Assembly (NCBI GenBank): GCA_021738125.1
Contig: JAIPCR010000003.1
Location: 1 to 60,428 of the forward strand
From: Sulfuritalea sp.
Lineage (GTDB): Bacteria; Pseudomonadota; Gammaproteobacteria; Burkholderiales; Methylophilaceae
Reading direction: 5' to 3'
DNA: 60,428 nucleotides
Numbering within the stretch: the first letter of the stretch is position 1; each line of letters opens with the position of its first letter. Shown in pieces: positions 48,630 to 58,474 of this stretch. The position numbers were made by a program, and so were the translations under genes. A model generated the notes under the pieces. That model saw only the letters and a list, made by a program, of their open reading frames with translations. It ran no database searches and was not told where the DNA came from.

Positions 48630-49745
48630 ATGTATCTAAAAAACAGTGAAGCCAACGATAACGAAGCGTTGCTAGAAAAATCACTGTGGATTAGTCTAAA
48701 CAATATTCATGGCATAGGCTCACAGACATTCTGCCTGTTACTTAAAACTTTTGGCAATCCCTCCAATATCTATGCTGCCAGTTTCAAACAATTAAAAGAA
48801 GTCGTTTCAGAAAATATAGCCACTGAAATAATAAAAGGTGTTGATGAAGATGTTTTAAAAGAGCCCTTACACTGGCTATCACTAACCAATAATCACCTAG
48901 TCACTTTAGCAGATCAGCACTACCCCAAAGTACTGCTCGAAATTTCAGATCCGCCACCCCTCATTTATGCTAAAGGTAATCTAGCAATCCTAAATCAGCC
49001 AAGTATTGCCATAGTAGGTAGCAGAAATGCATCTGTGCAAGGTGAAAAAAATGCCGAAGCGTTTGCAGAGGGACTCTCTAACCATGGGCTTTGCATAGTG
49101 AGTGGTTTGGCATTAGGTATTGATGGCGCAGCACATCGTGGCGCATTAAAAGCAAATGGTGCCACGATTGCAGTAGTCGGCACTGGCTTAGATATTGTCT
49201 ACCCAGCGCAACATCGAGATTTAGCCCATCAAATTGCAGAACACGGTCTTATTATTTCTGAATTTCCCCTAGGCACCTCATCAAAACCACAAAACTTCCC
49301 TAGACGTAATCGGATTATTAGCGGATTAAGTTTAGGTTGCCTAGTAGTAGAGGCCAATCTACAAAGTGGCTCACAAATTACTGCACGCTTAAGTGCTGAA
49401 CAAGGACGGGAAGTATTTGCCATTCCAGGCTCAATTCATTCGCCAATGTCTAAAGGTTGCCATCAACTTATAAAACAAGGTGCAAAATTAGTCGATAGCT
49501 TGCAAGATATCGTAGAGGAGTTGCATTTAAATAGTCTGACATCGACCGTACCTCAAGCAGATGACAACAACACTGTAACTGACAACTTACTAATACAGTT
49601 AATGGGATATGAACAAATATCATTAGAAAATTTAGTACATTTAAGTGGGTTGACTGTAAGTGAAGTTTCATCCATGCTAATGCTATTGGAATTAGAAGGG
49701 AGAATCACTAGCCTAGCTGGCGGACAATATCAAAAAATTGTGTAA
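48630..49745 (+). CDS. dprA: DNA-processing protein DprA
   Basis: Protects incoming single-stranded DNA and loads RecA during natural transformation. The 371-residue product has an N-terminal SAM-like domain, the Rossmann domain with IVGSRNASVQGEKNAEAFAE, LGIDGAAHRGAL and VVGTGLDIVYPAQHRDLA, and a C-terminal winged helix. It starts 12 bases after the LysM gene. No other competence genes are in the window. Confidence 0.95.
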   Translation: MYLKNSEANDNEALLEKSLWISLNNIHGIGSQTFCLLLKTFGNPSNIYAASFKQLKEVVSENIATEIIKGVDEDVLKEPLHWLSLTNNHLVTLADQHYPKVLLEISDPPPLIYAKGNLAILNQPSIAIVGSRNASVQGEKNAEAFAEGLSNHGLCIVSGLALGIDGAAHRGALKANGATIAVVGTGLDIVYPAQHRDLAHQIAEHGLIISEFPLGTSSKPQNFPRRNRIISGLSLGCLVVEANLQSGSQITARLSAEQGREVFAIPGSIHSPMSKGCHQLIKQGAKLVDSLQDIVEELHLNSLTSTVPQADDNNTVTDNLLIQLMGYEQISLENLVHLSGLTVSEVSSMLMLLELEGRITSLAGGQYQKIV

Positions 49746-49809
49746 TTTTAGATTTATGCATAAACCATCACTCTTAATTTAAGTATCACTCTATTTAAGG
49801 ATAAACATT

Positions 49810-50283
49810 ATGTTTGAAGTATTGGTTTATATGTTTGAAAACTACATTGATACACATTTCAGACCAGACGAAGATACGCTCTCAAAAGAGTTGTTTGCCG
49901 CAGGGTTTGATGAACAAGACATTAGCAGTGCTTTTAATTGGTTCAGCCAACTAGAACTAATGACTGAGCAACCTGACATATACGACGACCCCAATCACAT
50001 CAGCACGCGTATTTTTACTGATGATGAGCTCAAAAAAATCACTGGTGAAAGCCTAGGGTTTATTCTATTTTTAGTACAAGCCAATATACTCAATACAGCA
50101 CAACGGGAACTAGTACTTGATCTTGCCATGAATTTGCCACAACTTAAAATCAGCATTGAAGAAATACGTTGGATTGTACTAATGATTACCTGGGGCGCTA
50201 GTAAGTCTGGTCCTGATAAAACTAAAGAATATCTATTTATTGAGGACGCACTTCTAAATAAAGAAAAACCGACAATACATTAG
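49810..50283 (+). CDS. smg: Smg family protein (DUF494)
   Basis: A 157-residue acidic protein of unknown biochemical function, conserved beside dprA. Recognised by MFEVLVYMFENYIDTH and the C-terminal EEIRWIVLMITWG. In many relatives topA follows; here metF follows on the other strand after a terminator. Confidence 0.92.
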   Translation: MFEVLVYMFENYIDTHFRPDEDTLSKELFAAGFDEQDISSAFNWFSQLELMTEQPDIYDDPNHISTRIFTDDELKKITGESLGFILFLVQANILNTAQRELVLDLAMNLPQLKISIEEIRWIVLMITWGASKSGPDKTKEYLFIEDALLNKEKPTIH

Positions 50284-50295
50284 TAGGTCGGTTTT
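50265..50295. terminator. Terminator after smg
   Basis: AAAACCGAC and GTCGGTTTT form a perfect 9-base stem around a 13-base loop that includes the smg stop codon. The stem's own A and T tails provide T-runs in both directions, so it may also end the metF transcript coming from the other side. Confidence 0.75.
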
Positions 50296-50325
50296 ATGTA
50301 GCGCATACTAAAATTTAGAATGCGT

Positions 50326-51156
50326 TTATTCACCAATATTTTCTATGATATTGCTAATGACGCCTGAGCGATTCAGTGTGTAAAAATGTAAACTTGGCAC
50401 ACCCCAAACCTTTAAGGTTTCACATAACTCGCTGACAACATCAATGCCGAATGCACGTAAAGAAGCCATATCATCGCCATATTCTTCTAGGCGCATTTTC
50501 AGCCATCTAGGAATTTCTGCTCCACAAATACTTGAGAATCGCGCAAGCTGAGTAATGTTATAAATAGGCATAATGCCAGGCACAATCGGTACATTAATGC
50601 CTGTTGCCGCACATTGTTCTATAAACCTAAAATAAGCATCTGGATTATAAAAATATTGCGTAATCGCAGAATCAGCACCCGCGTCAACTTTGCGCTTTAA
50701 GTTTAATAAATCCGCTGTAGGTGTTCTCGCTTCAGGGTGAAATTCTGGATAGGCAGCCACCTCAATGTGAAAATGATCTCCAGTTTCAGCCCGAATAAAT
50801 GCCACCAACTCTGTCGCGTATTTAAAATCCCCGCTACTCACTTCACCAGAAGGTACGTCGCCACGTAATGCAACTAAACGCTTGATACCATGTGCTTGAT
50901 AAGCATTTAATAAATTACGAATTTCTTCTTTACTCGATGAAATACAAGAGATATGCGGTGCCGCTTGAAAACCTTCCTGCTGAATTTCTAATACAGTATC
51001 CATGGTTCTGTCGCGCGTGGAACCTCCAGCACCGAACGTTACAGAAAAAAACTCTGGCGAAAACTTCGCTAACTCCGCGCGTGTTTCACGCAAGTTATCC
51101 ATGCCTTCTGCTGTTTTAGGCGGGAAAAACTCAAAACTTAGTGTAGTCGTGTTCAT
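50326..51156 (-). CDS. metF: 5,10-methylenetetrahydrofolate reductase
   Basis: Makes 5-methyltetrahydrofolate for methionine synthesis. The 276-residue product has the family start TLSFEFFPPKTAEGMDNLRE, then SVTFGAGGSTRDRT, RLVALRGDVPSGE and SAITQYFYNPDAYFRFIEQC. It directly abuts the membrane protein gene (stop and start adjacent), and both follow the riboswitch-controlled ahcY. Confidence 0.95.
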   Translation of the reverse strand: MNTTTLSFEFFPPKTAEGMDNLRETRAELAKFSPEFFSVTFGAGGSTRDRTMDTVLEIQQEGFQAAPHISCISSSKEEIRNLLNAYQAHGIKRLVALRGDVPSGEVSSGDFKYATELVAFIRAETGDHFHIEVAAYPEFHPEARTPTADLLNLKRKVDAGADSAITQYFYNPDAYFRFIEQCAATGINVPIVPGIMPIYNITQLARFSSICGAEIPRWLKMRLEEYGDDMASLRAFGIDVVSELCETLKVWGVPSLHFYTLNRSGVISNIIENIGE

Positions 51157-51510
51157 TTATTTTTCTTTTTTATCTTCAATAAAAATTGCCGCTAATAACC
51201 AAGAAAACAAGCTATAAAGTAGCGCACCCACCAATCCCGCAACTAACGTTTCGACCACAAAGCCTTGTAGCCAGTTGCCTACAGCATAAAATAGCAATCC
51301 ATTAATTACCAGTATAAAAAGTCCAAGTGTCAGTATCGTAATAGGTAAAGTCAATATCACCAGAATCGGCTTAATCAACATATTGACCAGGCCTATTACT
51401 AAGGCCGCCACTAATGCAGTTAAAAAATCAGCCACATGAATATTAGGTACATAATACGCCACCGCCATCAGCGCTAGTGCATTCAATATCCATACCCATA
51501 ATAATTTCAT
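51157..51510 (-). CDS. Phage holin family protein (Phage_holin_4_2-like membrane protein)
   Basis: The 117-residue product has three or four membrane segments and the phrase LIKPILVILTLPITILTLGL typical of this group. Despite the family name it is a chromosomal protein with no phage genes nearby. It is squeezed between ahcY (32 bases) and metF (abutting), so it belongs to the SAH-regulated transcript. The role is unknown; membrane transport or tethering is speculation. Confidence 0.85.
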   Translation of the reverse strand: MKLLWVWILNALALMAVAYYVPNIHVADFLTALVAALVIGLVNMLIKPILVILTLPITILTLGLFILVINGLLFYAVGNWLQGFVVETLVAGLVGALLYSLFSWLLAAIFIEDKKEK

Positions 51511-51542
51511 GTGGCTATCCTTTAAATACTTTTCTATAAAAA

Positions 51543-52952
51543 CTAATAACGATAAGTATCTGGTTTATATGGGCCTTGCTTCTGTACGCCAATATAGGCT
51601 GCTTGCTGATCAGTCAATACAGACAATTGAGCATTCAATTTTTTCAATTGCAAGACCGCAACTTTTTCATCCAAATGTTTTGGTAAAGTATACACACCGA
51701 CTGGATAGTTAGCCTGTTGGGTAAACAACTCAATTTGAGCAATCGTTTGATTAGCAAAGCTTGAACTCATCACATAACTTGGGTGACCTGTACCGCAACC
51801 TAAATTGACTAAACGCCCTTTTGCTAACAAGATAATTTTTTTACCATTTGGGAAAACCACATGATCTACTTGTGGCTTAATCTCATCCCACTCATATTTT
51901 TCAAGTGATGCAACATCAATTTCATTATCAAAATGGCCAATGTTGCAGACAATTGCTTGATCTTTCATTCTAGCCATATGGTCATGTGTAATCACATGGT
52001 AATTACCTGTCGCAGTAACAAAAATATCCGCATGTTCAGCAGCATAATCCATTGTAACTACGCGGTAACCTTCCATAGCAGCTTGTAATGCGCAAATTGG
52101 GTCAATCTCAGTCACCCAAACTTGAGCAGATAGTGCTCGTAATGCTTGTGCTGAGCCTTTACCTACATCACCATATCCTGCAACTACTGCTACTTTACCT
52201 GCAATCATGACGTCCGTTGCACGCTTAATCGCATCAACTAATGATTCACGGCATCCGTATAAATTATCAAATTTCGATTTTGTAACAGAGTCGTTCACGT
52301 TAATAGCTGGGAAGGCTAACTTACCTTCTTTATGCATTTGATATAAACGATGTACACCAGTGGTGGTTTCTTCAGTCACGCCAATAATTTTGGCTAAACG
52401 CACTGAGTACCAAGTAGGATCGAGTTTTAACTTAGCCTTAATTGCATCGAAAAGACAAATTTCTTCTTCTGAAGTAGGATTTGATACTAAAGATAAATCT
52501 TTTTCAGCACGAGTACCAAGATGAAGTAATAAGGTAGCATCACCACCATCGTCTAAAATCATATTGGTATAACCACCATCCGCCCATTCAAAAATGCGAT
52601 GAGTGTAATCCCAATATTCTGTCAAGGTTTCCCCTTTAATGGCGAATACCGGTGTGCCACCAGCAGCAATTGCAGCGGCAGCATGATCTTGCGTTGAGTA
52701 AATATTACATGACGCCCAACGCACTTCCGCACCTAGATCCTTTAGGGTTTCAATCAATACAGCGGTTTGAATTGTCATGTGCAAGCTTCCCGTAATACGC
52801 GCACCTTTAAGTGGTTGTACAACTGAAAACTCTTCACGAATAGCCATTAAACCAGGCATTTCCGTTTCAGCAATGGCGATTTCTTTACGGCCAAACGCAG
52901 CTAAGCCAATATCGGCAATTACATAATCTTTAAAATCAGTCACAGAATTCAT
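51543..52952 (-). CDS. ahcY: Adenosylhomocysteinase
   Basis: Hydrolyses S-adenosylhomocysteine (SAH) to adenosine and homocysteine, removing the inhibitor of methyltransferases. The 469-residue product has [20 protein letters not shown], the NAD site [20 protein letters not shown] and the C-terminal [10 protein letters not shown] with the conserved Lys/Tyr. The ATG is preceded by AAGGA. It is first in an SAH-riboswitch operon with the membrane protein and metF, so it is made when its substrate builds up. Confidence 0.97.
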   Translation of the reverse strand: MNSVTDFKDYVIADIGLAAFGRKEIAIAETEMPGLMAIREEFSVVQPLKGARITGSLHMTIQTAVLIETLKDLGAEVRWASCNIYSTQDHAAAAIAAGGTPVFAIKGETLTEYWDYTHRIFEWADGGYTNMILDDGGDATLLLHLGTRAEKDLSLVSNPTSEEEICLFDAIKAKLKLDPTWYSVRLAKIIGVTEETTTGVHRLYQMHKEGKLAFPAINVNDSVTKSKFDNLYGCRESLVDAIKRATDVMIAGKVAVVAGYGDVGKGSAQALRALSAQVWVTEIDPICALQAAMEGYRVVTMDYAAEHADIFVTATGNYHVITHDHMARMKDQAIVCNIGHFDNEIDVASLEKYEWDEIKPQVDHVVFPNGKKIILLAKGRLVNLGCGTGHPSYVMSSSFANQTIAQIELFTQQANYPVGVYTLPKHLDEKVAVLQLKKLNAQLSVLTDQQAAYIGVQKQGPYKPDTYRY

Positions 52953-53019
52953 TTCAATTTCCTTGAATGTGTGACCGGAGGGAAGGGGTTGTAATAGAAC
53001 TAGAGATGTCTACGCTTTT

Positions 53020-53059
53020 CTCACCCGTATCCCGTGTCCGGCACGGTTAATATGGTGAG
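53020..53059 (-). promoter_or_regulatory. Expression platform of the SAH riboswitch (alternative stem)
   Basis: On the minus strand, CTCACC (53054-53059) at the 3' edge of the aptamer can pair with GGTGAG (53020-53025), enclosing a nested hairpin CCGTG/CACGG (53032-53046). CTCA is also used in the aptamer pairing with GAGCG, so the two structures exclude each other. How this alters ribosome access or termination for ahcY is inferred, not seen. Confidence 0.5.
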
Positions 53060-53115
53060 CGTCGTTTAAACATTTTCCGAGCCTAGGAGAAGGACTCTCG
53101 CAACGCTCCTCGGAA
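53056..53115 (-). ncRNA. S-adenosylhomocysteine (SAH) riboswitch aptamer
   Basis: Read on the minus strand, the leader contains CCGAGGAGCGTTGCGA, then CTAGGCTCGG, then AAACGACGCTCA. These match the known SAH aptamer consensus (CCGAGGRGCG..GC, CAGGCUCGG, AACGRCGCUCA) in order and spacing: CCGAG pairs with CTCGG, and GAGCG pairs with CGCTC as the pseudoknot. One conserved CCAGG position reads CTAGG. It lies just downstream of the ahcY promoter and about 103 bases before its start, exactly where this riboswitch is expected. SAH binding turns the operon on. Confidence 0.93.
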
Positions 53116-53122
53116 TGAGCGG

Positions 53123-53151
53123 ATTATACTTGAATTTTTTTTACTTACCAA
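53123..53151 (-). promoter_or_regulatory. ahcY operon promoter
   Basis: On the minus strand TTGGTA (53146-53151) and a perfect TATAAT (53123-53128) are 17 bases apart. Transcription would begin near 53116, at the first bases of the riboswitch. Confidence 0.75.
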
Positions 53152-53192
53152 GCGCAAAAAATTTAGAAAACAAGCACTATCTACTGAAAACG

Positions 53193-54542
53193 TTAAGCCT
53201 GACCCCAAATTTCATTAATATCATGAATGCCCCATGATATCGGATCTTCATGGCCAACGATTGTATCTTGTTCAAACGGATTTGATAAATCAATGAGCTC
53301 TACTTTAATGCGTAAATTTAATTTGGTTGAAAAAAACACTTTAATTAGGGGCATTAATAATGATTTTTGACTTTGATCAATCACGACAGCCAAACGACCA
53401 GACTTAAGTTTAACCATGGAGCCTATAGGATAAATCCCTACGCTTTTTACAAAGGCTTTAAATATAGTATCATCAAAATGACCCTCCCATTGCGCCATAC
53501 GCTGCATGGAAATACCTGGCTCCCAGCCAGCTTTGTAAGGACGATTTGAAGTGATAGCATCATACACATCACAGACTGCACCCATTTTGGCAAACAAGCT
53601 AATTTCATTAGCTTGCAATTGATGAGGATATCCCATGCCATTTACTTTTTCATGATGATGTAGACACACATCGACTACGACTTCATCAAGAATATTTGCT
53701 TGCATCAATAATTGGTGGCCACGCTCAGGATGTAGTTTAACAAGCGAAAATTCTTCATCTGTTAATGCCCCTGGTTTATTGAGCACATCTGAAGGAATAC
53801 CCGCTTTACCTATGTCGTGCAGTAATCCAGCTAGCCCTGCCTGCCTAATTTCTGATTCAGACAAACCTAGTTCTTTAGCTAATGCAACCATGAGTGCACA
53901 CACTGCTACAGAATGCATATAGGTATATTCATCTTTATTTTTTAAACGTACCAAACTAATGAGTGCACCTAAATTTCGATCTACTGAAGCGGCAATATCA
54001 TCCACCATTTGCATGGCCGCTCCCACACTAACTGCTTTACCCATACGCGCATCATCAAACATTGTGGCAACAGCTTTTTTTGAATCATTAATGACACGTT
54101 TAGCCTGTTCACGCTCAGCTGATGCTGAAATTTTAGCGCGTTGTCGTTCTGGATTTGCTAGGGTAGCTGCATCTGAAGGATTTTCTATTGCCAATAGTGA
54201 AGGTGGATCTATGATTGCACCCAGTTCTAGCGTATCCAAATCTTCAATGTCGGCAAATGCATTTTTTTTATCATTAACCATGCGTTTAGCGGACGATGCT
54301 AAAACTTTGGCTGGCGTTTGAATTGGAGCTGTGGGCGTTATTTTAGATACATTCTCAACATCTAAACCCTTAGATGTATCAATAACAATTTCTTTGATAA
54401 TACTATTTTGAAGTTTTTTTAAATCAACAGCGCTGTCCAGCTTAAATGCGCCTTTCCAGAAAGGATGATCTATCCAAGAGCCTTTTAGCTCTTGAATAAA
54501 CATTCCTAGACGTACTTGCTTAGTAGATATTACTTTTAACAT
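53193..54542 (-). CDS. HD-GYP domain protein with N-terminal DUF3391 (predicted cyclic-di-GMP phosphodiesterase)
   Basis: The 449-residue product starts with DUF3391 (about residues 1-130, VISTKQVRLGMFIQELKGSW) and has a complete HD-GYP domain (about 190-380): MHSVAVCALMVALAKELGL, HDIGKAGIPSDVLNKPG and HHEKVNGMGYP. All expected metal ligands appear present, so hydrolysis of cyclic di-GMP is plausible. It has no membrane segment. It lies 57 bases after metK on the same strand and before the ahcY promoter; a link between the two is only positional. Confidence 0.92.
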   Translation of the reverse strand: MLKVISTKQVRLGMFIQELKGSWIDHPFWKGAFKLDSAVDLKKLQNSIIKEIVIDTSKGLDVENVSKITPTAPIQTPAKVLASSAKRMVNDKKNAFADIEDLDTLELGAIIDPPSLLAIENPSDAATLANPERQRAKISASAEREQAKRVINDSKKAVATMFDDARMGKAVSVGAAMQMVDDIAASVDRNLGALISLVRLKNKDEYTYMHSVAVCALMVALAKELGLSESEIRQAGLAGLLHDIGKAGIPSDVLNKPGALTDEEFSLVKLHPERGHQLLMQANILDEVVVDVCLHHHEKVNGMGYPHQLQANEISLFAKMGAVCDVYDAITSNRPYKAGWEPGISMQRMAQWEGHFDDTIFKAFVKSVGIYPIGSMVKLKSGRLAVVIDQSQKSLLMPLIKVFFSTKLNLRIKVELIDLSNPFEQDTIVGHEDPISWGIHDINEIWGQA

Positions 54543-54599
54543 ATGCCATCACTATATTGATAGTGCAATTCTAACAATGGCATCAATAAATCAATTGTG

Positions 54600-55757
54600 C
54601 TATATAGAGGCTTTTAATGCGGCTACTTTGTCAATTGCTTCCCAAGTGAACTCTGGCTCATCACGACCAAAGTGCCCATAAGCAGCAGTTTTGGTATAAA
54701 TTGGTCTGAGTAAATCTAACATTTTAACAATGCCTTTGGGGCGCAAATCAAAATGTTCACGTACAAGTGCGGTGAGCACTTCATTCGAAACCTTACCTGT
54801 GCCGTATGTCTCAACCATGATAGAAGTTGGCTGAGCCACCCCAATAGCATAAGAGATTTGCACAAGACAACGTGAAGCAAGTCCAGCCGCAACAATATTT
54901 TTTGCCACGTAACGCCCAGCATAAGCAGCTGAGCGATCTACTTTAGAAGGGTCTTTGCCAGAGAATGCACCGCCACCATGGGGAGCCGCGCCACCGTAAG
55001 TATCTACAATAATTTTACGGCCAGTTAGACCACAATCCCCTTGTGGTCCACCAATCACGAAACGACCTGTTGGGTTTACCAAAAATTTGATATCACCTTT
55101 AATCAGTTCTTTAGGTAGTGTCGGTTTAATAATTTCTTCAATGACCGCTTCACGAATATCTTTAAGCTCCATCTCAGGTGCATGTTGTGTTGAAACAACA
55201 ACGGTATCAATCGCACTTGGTTTGCCATCCTGATACTTAATGGTCACTTGTGATTTAGCATCTGGGCGTAACCATGGTAAACGGCCATCTTTACGCAATT
55301 GCGCTTGGCGCTCCATAATACGGTGAGATAACCAAATAGGCAATGGCATCAATTGTGGCGTTTCATCACAAGCATAACCAAACATTAAGCCTTGGTCACC
55401 CGCACCTTGATCCAATGGATCATCGTGCGCACCATCAACGCCTTGAGCAATATCAGGGGATTGTTTGTCATAAGCAACTAAGACTGCGCAACCTCTGTAA
55501 TCAATACCGTAATCAGTATTGTCGTAGCCGATACGTTTAATCGCATCACGCGCTACTTTAATGTAATCAACATTGGCCGTGGTAGTAATTTCACCCGCCA
55601 ATACAATCAAACCAGTATTTGCTAGGGTTTCTGCAGCAACACGAGCGGTAGGGTCTTGGGTTAATATAGCATCTAAAATGCTATCGGATACCTGGTCTGC
55701 GAGTTTGTCTGGATGACCTTCAGAAACAGATTCTGAAGTAAAAAGATATTCGTTCAT
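54600..55757 (-). CDS. metK: S-adenosylmethionine synthase
   Basis: Makes S-adenosylmethionine from methionine and ATP. The 385-residue product has [35 protein letters not shown] and [23 protein letters not shown] is preceded by AAGGCG. I looked for a SAM riboswitch in the 175-base leader and saw none. With ahcY and metF it places most of the methyl cycle in 5.5 kb. Confidence 0.97.
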   Translation of the reverse strand: MNEYLFTSESVSEGHPDKLADQVSDSILDAILTQDPTARVAAETLANTGLIVLAGEITTTANVDYIKVARDAIKRIGYDNTDYGIDYRGCAVLVAYDKQSPDIAQGVDGAHDDPLDQGAGDQGLMFGYACDETPQLMPLPIWLSHRIMERQAQLRKDGRLPWLRPDAKSQVTIKYQDGKPSAIDTVVVSTQHAPEMELKDIREAVIEEIIKPTLPKELIKGDIKFLVNPTGRFVIGGPQGDCGLTGRKIIVDTYGGAAPHGGGAFSGKDPSKVDRSAAYAGRYVAKNIVAAGLASRCLVQISYAIGVAQPTSIMVETYGTGKVSNEVLTALVREHFDLRPKGIVKMLDLLRPIYTKTAAYGHFGRDEPEFTWEAIDKVAALKASI

Positions 55758-55920
55758 TTGTGCGCCTTGGAAAAATATAATTTATAAAAAATGAAATGAT
55801 TTTCATACTAAAGGCTGAAGCATGATTGTCAGGTCAATTACTAAGTTGGCATTCTACCTAACTATTGAATAATCAGACTAAAATATTTCAATAAAACCTA
55901 GTGTACTTAATCAATCAATT

Positions 55921-55926
55921 TATAAT
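55921..55926 (+). promoter_or_regulatory. -10 box just upstream of dapF (possible leaderless transcript)
   Basis: A perfect TATAAT ends 6 bases before the dapF ATG (55933), so transcription should begin at or beside the A of the start codon. There is no Shine-Dalgarno sequence before the ATG. The -35 region is weak. Confidence 0.4.
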
Positions 55927-55932
55927 CACGTT

Positions 55933-56763
55933 ATGAACACCTTAAAATTTACCAAAATGCATGGTGCGGGCAATGACTTTATGGTCATAGATGCCATTAA
56001 TCAGACCGTACTTCTCTCTGAGCAACAAATCCAAATGCTGGCGCATCGTCAATTTGGAGTGGGCTTTGATCAGCTATTACTGGTTGAAACTTCCACTATC
56101 GCTGATTTTAAATATCGTATTTTTAACGCAGACGGTAGTGAAGTTTCCCAATGTGGTAATGGCGCTCGCTGTTTTGTACGTTTCGTGGCAGAGCAGGGGT
56201 TAAGCAATAAACGTGAAATTCGCGTTGAAACTGCCAGTGGTATTATCACGCCTAAACTAGAAGAAAATGGTCTGGTCACTGTAAATATGGGTGCGCCTAA
56301 GTTTGAACCTAACGCTATTCCATTTATTGCTGATTTTACTGCCAGTAGCTATTCTCTGATAGTTAGCAATCACTCTGTTGAGATTTCTGTAGTTTCAATG
56401 GGCAACCCACATGCCGTGCAAATCGTCGAAGATGTAGAGAACGCCCCGGTAGTTAGCCTTGGTCGACAAATTGAACTGCATCCCCGCTTTCCTGAGCGAG
56501 TGAATGCTGGCTTTATGCAAATAATGAATGCGCACCACATTAAACTGAGAGTCTTTGAACGTGGTAGTGGTGAAACGCTAGCTTGTGGTACAGGCGCATG
56601 CGCGGCAGTGGTAGCAGGCATTCAGTTAGGCCAACTCACTTCTCCAGTCACCGTATCAGCCCGTGGTGGTGACTTACAGATTACTTGGCAAGGTGGCGAT
56701 GCTCCGGTCATGATGACAGGCCCTGCTGTGACAGTATTTACTGGCACCATTACATTAATATAA
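55933..56763 (+). CDS. dapF: Diaminopimelate epimerase
   Basis: Interconverts LL- and meso-diaminopimelate for lysine and peptidoglycan. The 276-residue product has both catalytic cysteines, in [14 protein letters not shown] and [14 protein letters not shown], and starts [20 protein letters not shown] like its family. It is the first gene of dapF-DUF484-xerC. Confidence 0.97.
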   Translation: MNTLKFTKMHGAGNDFMVIDAINQTVLLSEQQIQMLAHRQFGVGFDQLLLVETSTIADFKYRIFNADGSEVSQCGNGARCFVRFVAEQGLSNKREIRVETASGIITPKLEENGLVTVNMGAPKFEPNAIPFIADFTASSYSLIVSNHSVEISVVSMGNPHAVQIVEDVENAPVVSLGRQIELHPRFPERVNAGFMQIMNAHHIKLRVFERGSGETLACGTGACAAVVAGIQLGQLTSPVTVSARGGDLQITWQGGDAPVMMTGPAVTVFTGTITLI

Positions 56764-56800
56764 AGTGACGTTAGCTAAAAACCTTACCATAAGGACTATC

Positions 56801-57493
56801 ATGCAAGAAAAACAAAACATTATTAATCCGAGTGATGCAATTTCAGCTGACCAAGTCAGCAGTTACTTACGTAGTCACCCTCAATTCTTTGAGCAACACG
56901 CGAGCCTACTCACTGAAATTTTTCTGCCCAGCCCACATGGTAGTGGCGCAATCTCTCTAGCCGAGCGTCAACAGCTAGCGCAGCGCGACAAAATTCGTGT
57001 CACAGAAAATATGGTGGCACAATTGATAGCGTTTGGTGAACAAAATGACATTACCAGCCAAAAAGTCCACAACTTCAGCATCAAGTTGATTGAAAATAAA
57101 AGTTTCAATAATTTGCCACAACTCATTTCTGAAAGCATGCAGCAGATTTTTTCTGTCACGCAATCACTAGTTCGTGTCTGGGTAAGCCCTAGTGATTTGG
57201 CCCTCGCACAAGATGCTATCTTTACACCGATAAACTCAGCCTTTTGTGATTGGGCAAGCGCATTGAACGCGCCTTACTGTGGCATGAAACCTGAATTAGC
57301 TCAAGGGTTAATGCAAGATAATTTGCAATCTTTTGCTTTTATTCCACTTCGCATAAACAGTGAAAAACAAGAAGTCTATGGCGTATTAATGCTAGGTTCA
57401 GAAGATGCAGAACGCTTTAAAGCCGATATGGGCTTAATGTACCTCAACCGCATTGGCGATCTAGTGAGCGCATCATTTGCAGCTTATATTTAG
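56801..57493 (+). CDS. DUF484 family protein
   Basis: Conserved partner gene between dapF and xerC with unknown function. I choose ATG 56801, preceded by AAGGA at 5 bases; an upstream in-frame GTG at 56765 is less likely. The 230-residue product has the family start VSSYLRSHPQFFEQHASLLT and a GAF-like C-terminal half (about residues 90-230, with FAFIPLRINSEKQEVYGVLM). Confidence 0.9.
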   Translation: MQEKQNIINPSDAISADQVSSYLRSHPQFFEQHASLLTEIFLPSPHGSGAISLAERQQLAQRDKIRVTENMVAQLIAFGEQNDITSQKVHNFSIKLIENKSFNNLPQLISESMQQIFSVTQSLVRVWVSPSDLALAQDAIFTPINSAFCDWASALNAPYCGMKPELAQGLMQDNLQSFAFIPLRINSEKQEVYGVLMLGSEDAERFKADMGLMYLNRIGDLVSASFAAYI

Positions 57494-57511
57494 CGAGATT
57501 TAGATTACCAA

Positions 57512-58393
57512 GTGAGTGATCTTAACGACTATCTTCAACATTTAACTTTTGAGCGTGGCTTAAGCACCCTCACGCTACAAAATTACGCTAGAGATATTAA
57601 GCTACTAGAGTCTCTGCTGGGAAATACATCATTTGACCAAGTTCAGAACACGCAAATACGACGCTTTATCGCAACGCTACATAGTCGCGGACGAAGCGGC
57701 AAAACCATTGCTAGAGCACTATCTGCCTGGCGTGGTTTTTACGATTACTTAATTCATCATAAAGGTTATACGCAAAATCCAATTACGGGATTACGCGCCC
57801 CTAAAACGCCTAAAACACTACCGCAAGCACTTTCTACTGACCAAGCCGTTAAATTTGTAGACATTAAAGGTGGTGGCTTACTTGAACAGCGTGACCATGC
57901 AATTTTAGAATTATTTTACTCATCAGGGCTACGTTTAGCTGAGTTAGTTAATCTAGATATCACTATGCTAGATTTTTCTGAAGGCACCGTAACTGTGACC
58001 GGTAAAGGCAATAAAACGCGCATTGTGCCTATGGGTAGTCATGCGATGGATGCGATACAAACTTGGATACAACGCCGAGCGCTCATTAAAATTGCCGATG
58101 CTAACCCAAATGCTTTGTTTGTAACTCAACAGGGTCGGCGTATTACGCCTAGAGCGGTTCAGTATCGCGTAAAAGAGTGGTCAATTAAGCAAGGCATTAA
58201 CACAAGTATGCACCCCCACCTTCTGCGTCATAGCTTTGCCACTCACGTATTACAATCCAGCCAAGATTTGCGGGCTGTGCAAGAAATGCTTGGTCACGCC
58301 AACATTAGTACTACCCAAGTTTATACACATCTTGATTTTCAGCATTTAGCCACCATTTATGACAAAGCGCACCCACGTGCCAAGAAAAAATAA
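57512..58393 (+). CDS. xerC: Tyrosine recombinase XerC
   Basis: Resolves chromosome dimers at dif with XerD. The 293-residue product has the catalytic residues Arg141 (SSGLRLAEL), Lys165, His236 and Arg239 (HPHLLRHSFA), His262 (GHANISTTQ) and Tyr271 (VYTHLD). GTG at 57512 is the likely start. Position after DUF484 supports XerC rather than XerD or an integron/phage integrase. Confidence 0.95.
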   Translation: MSDLNDYLQHLTFERGLSTLTLQNYARDIKLLESLLGNTSFDQVQNTQIRRFIATLHSRGRSGKTIARALSAWRGFYDYLIHHKGYTQNPITGLRAPKTPKTLPQALSTDQAVKFVDIKGGGLLEQRDHAILELFYSSGLRLAELVNLDITMLDFSEGTVTVTGKGNKTRIVPMGSHAMDAIQTWIQRRALIKIADANPNALFVTQQGRRITPRAVQYRVKEWSIKQGINTSMHPHLLRHSFATHVLQSSQDLRAVQEMLGHANISTTQVYTHLDFQHLATIYDKAHPRAKKK

Positions 58394-58474
58394 TAATACC
58401 CTACTAATTTACCCTGTTATTATGGCAAAATAGCACTTACAAATTTTTACCCAGAAATTACCATTAAAGGAACA

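Noticed and set aside
51157..51510. Prophage remnant suggested by the holin-like gene
   Set aside because: No other phage genes, attachment repeats or composition change; the protein sits in a housekeeping operon.
55758..55932. SAM riboswitch upstream of metK
   Set aside because: No SAM-I, SAM-II or related consensus was recognisable in the leader.
57512..58393. Tyrosine recombinase as mark of an integrative element
   Set aside because: The dapF-DUF484-xerC order and chromosomal flanks identify it as housekeeping XerC.
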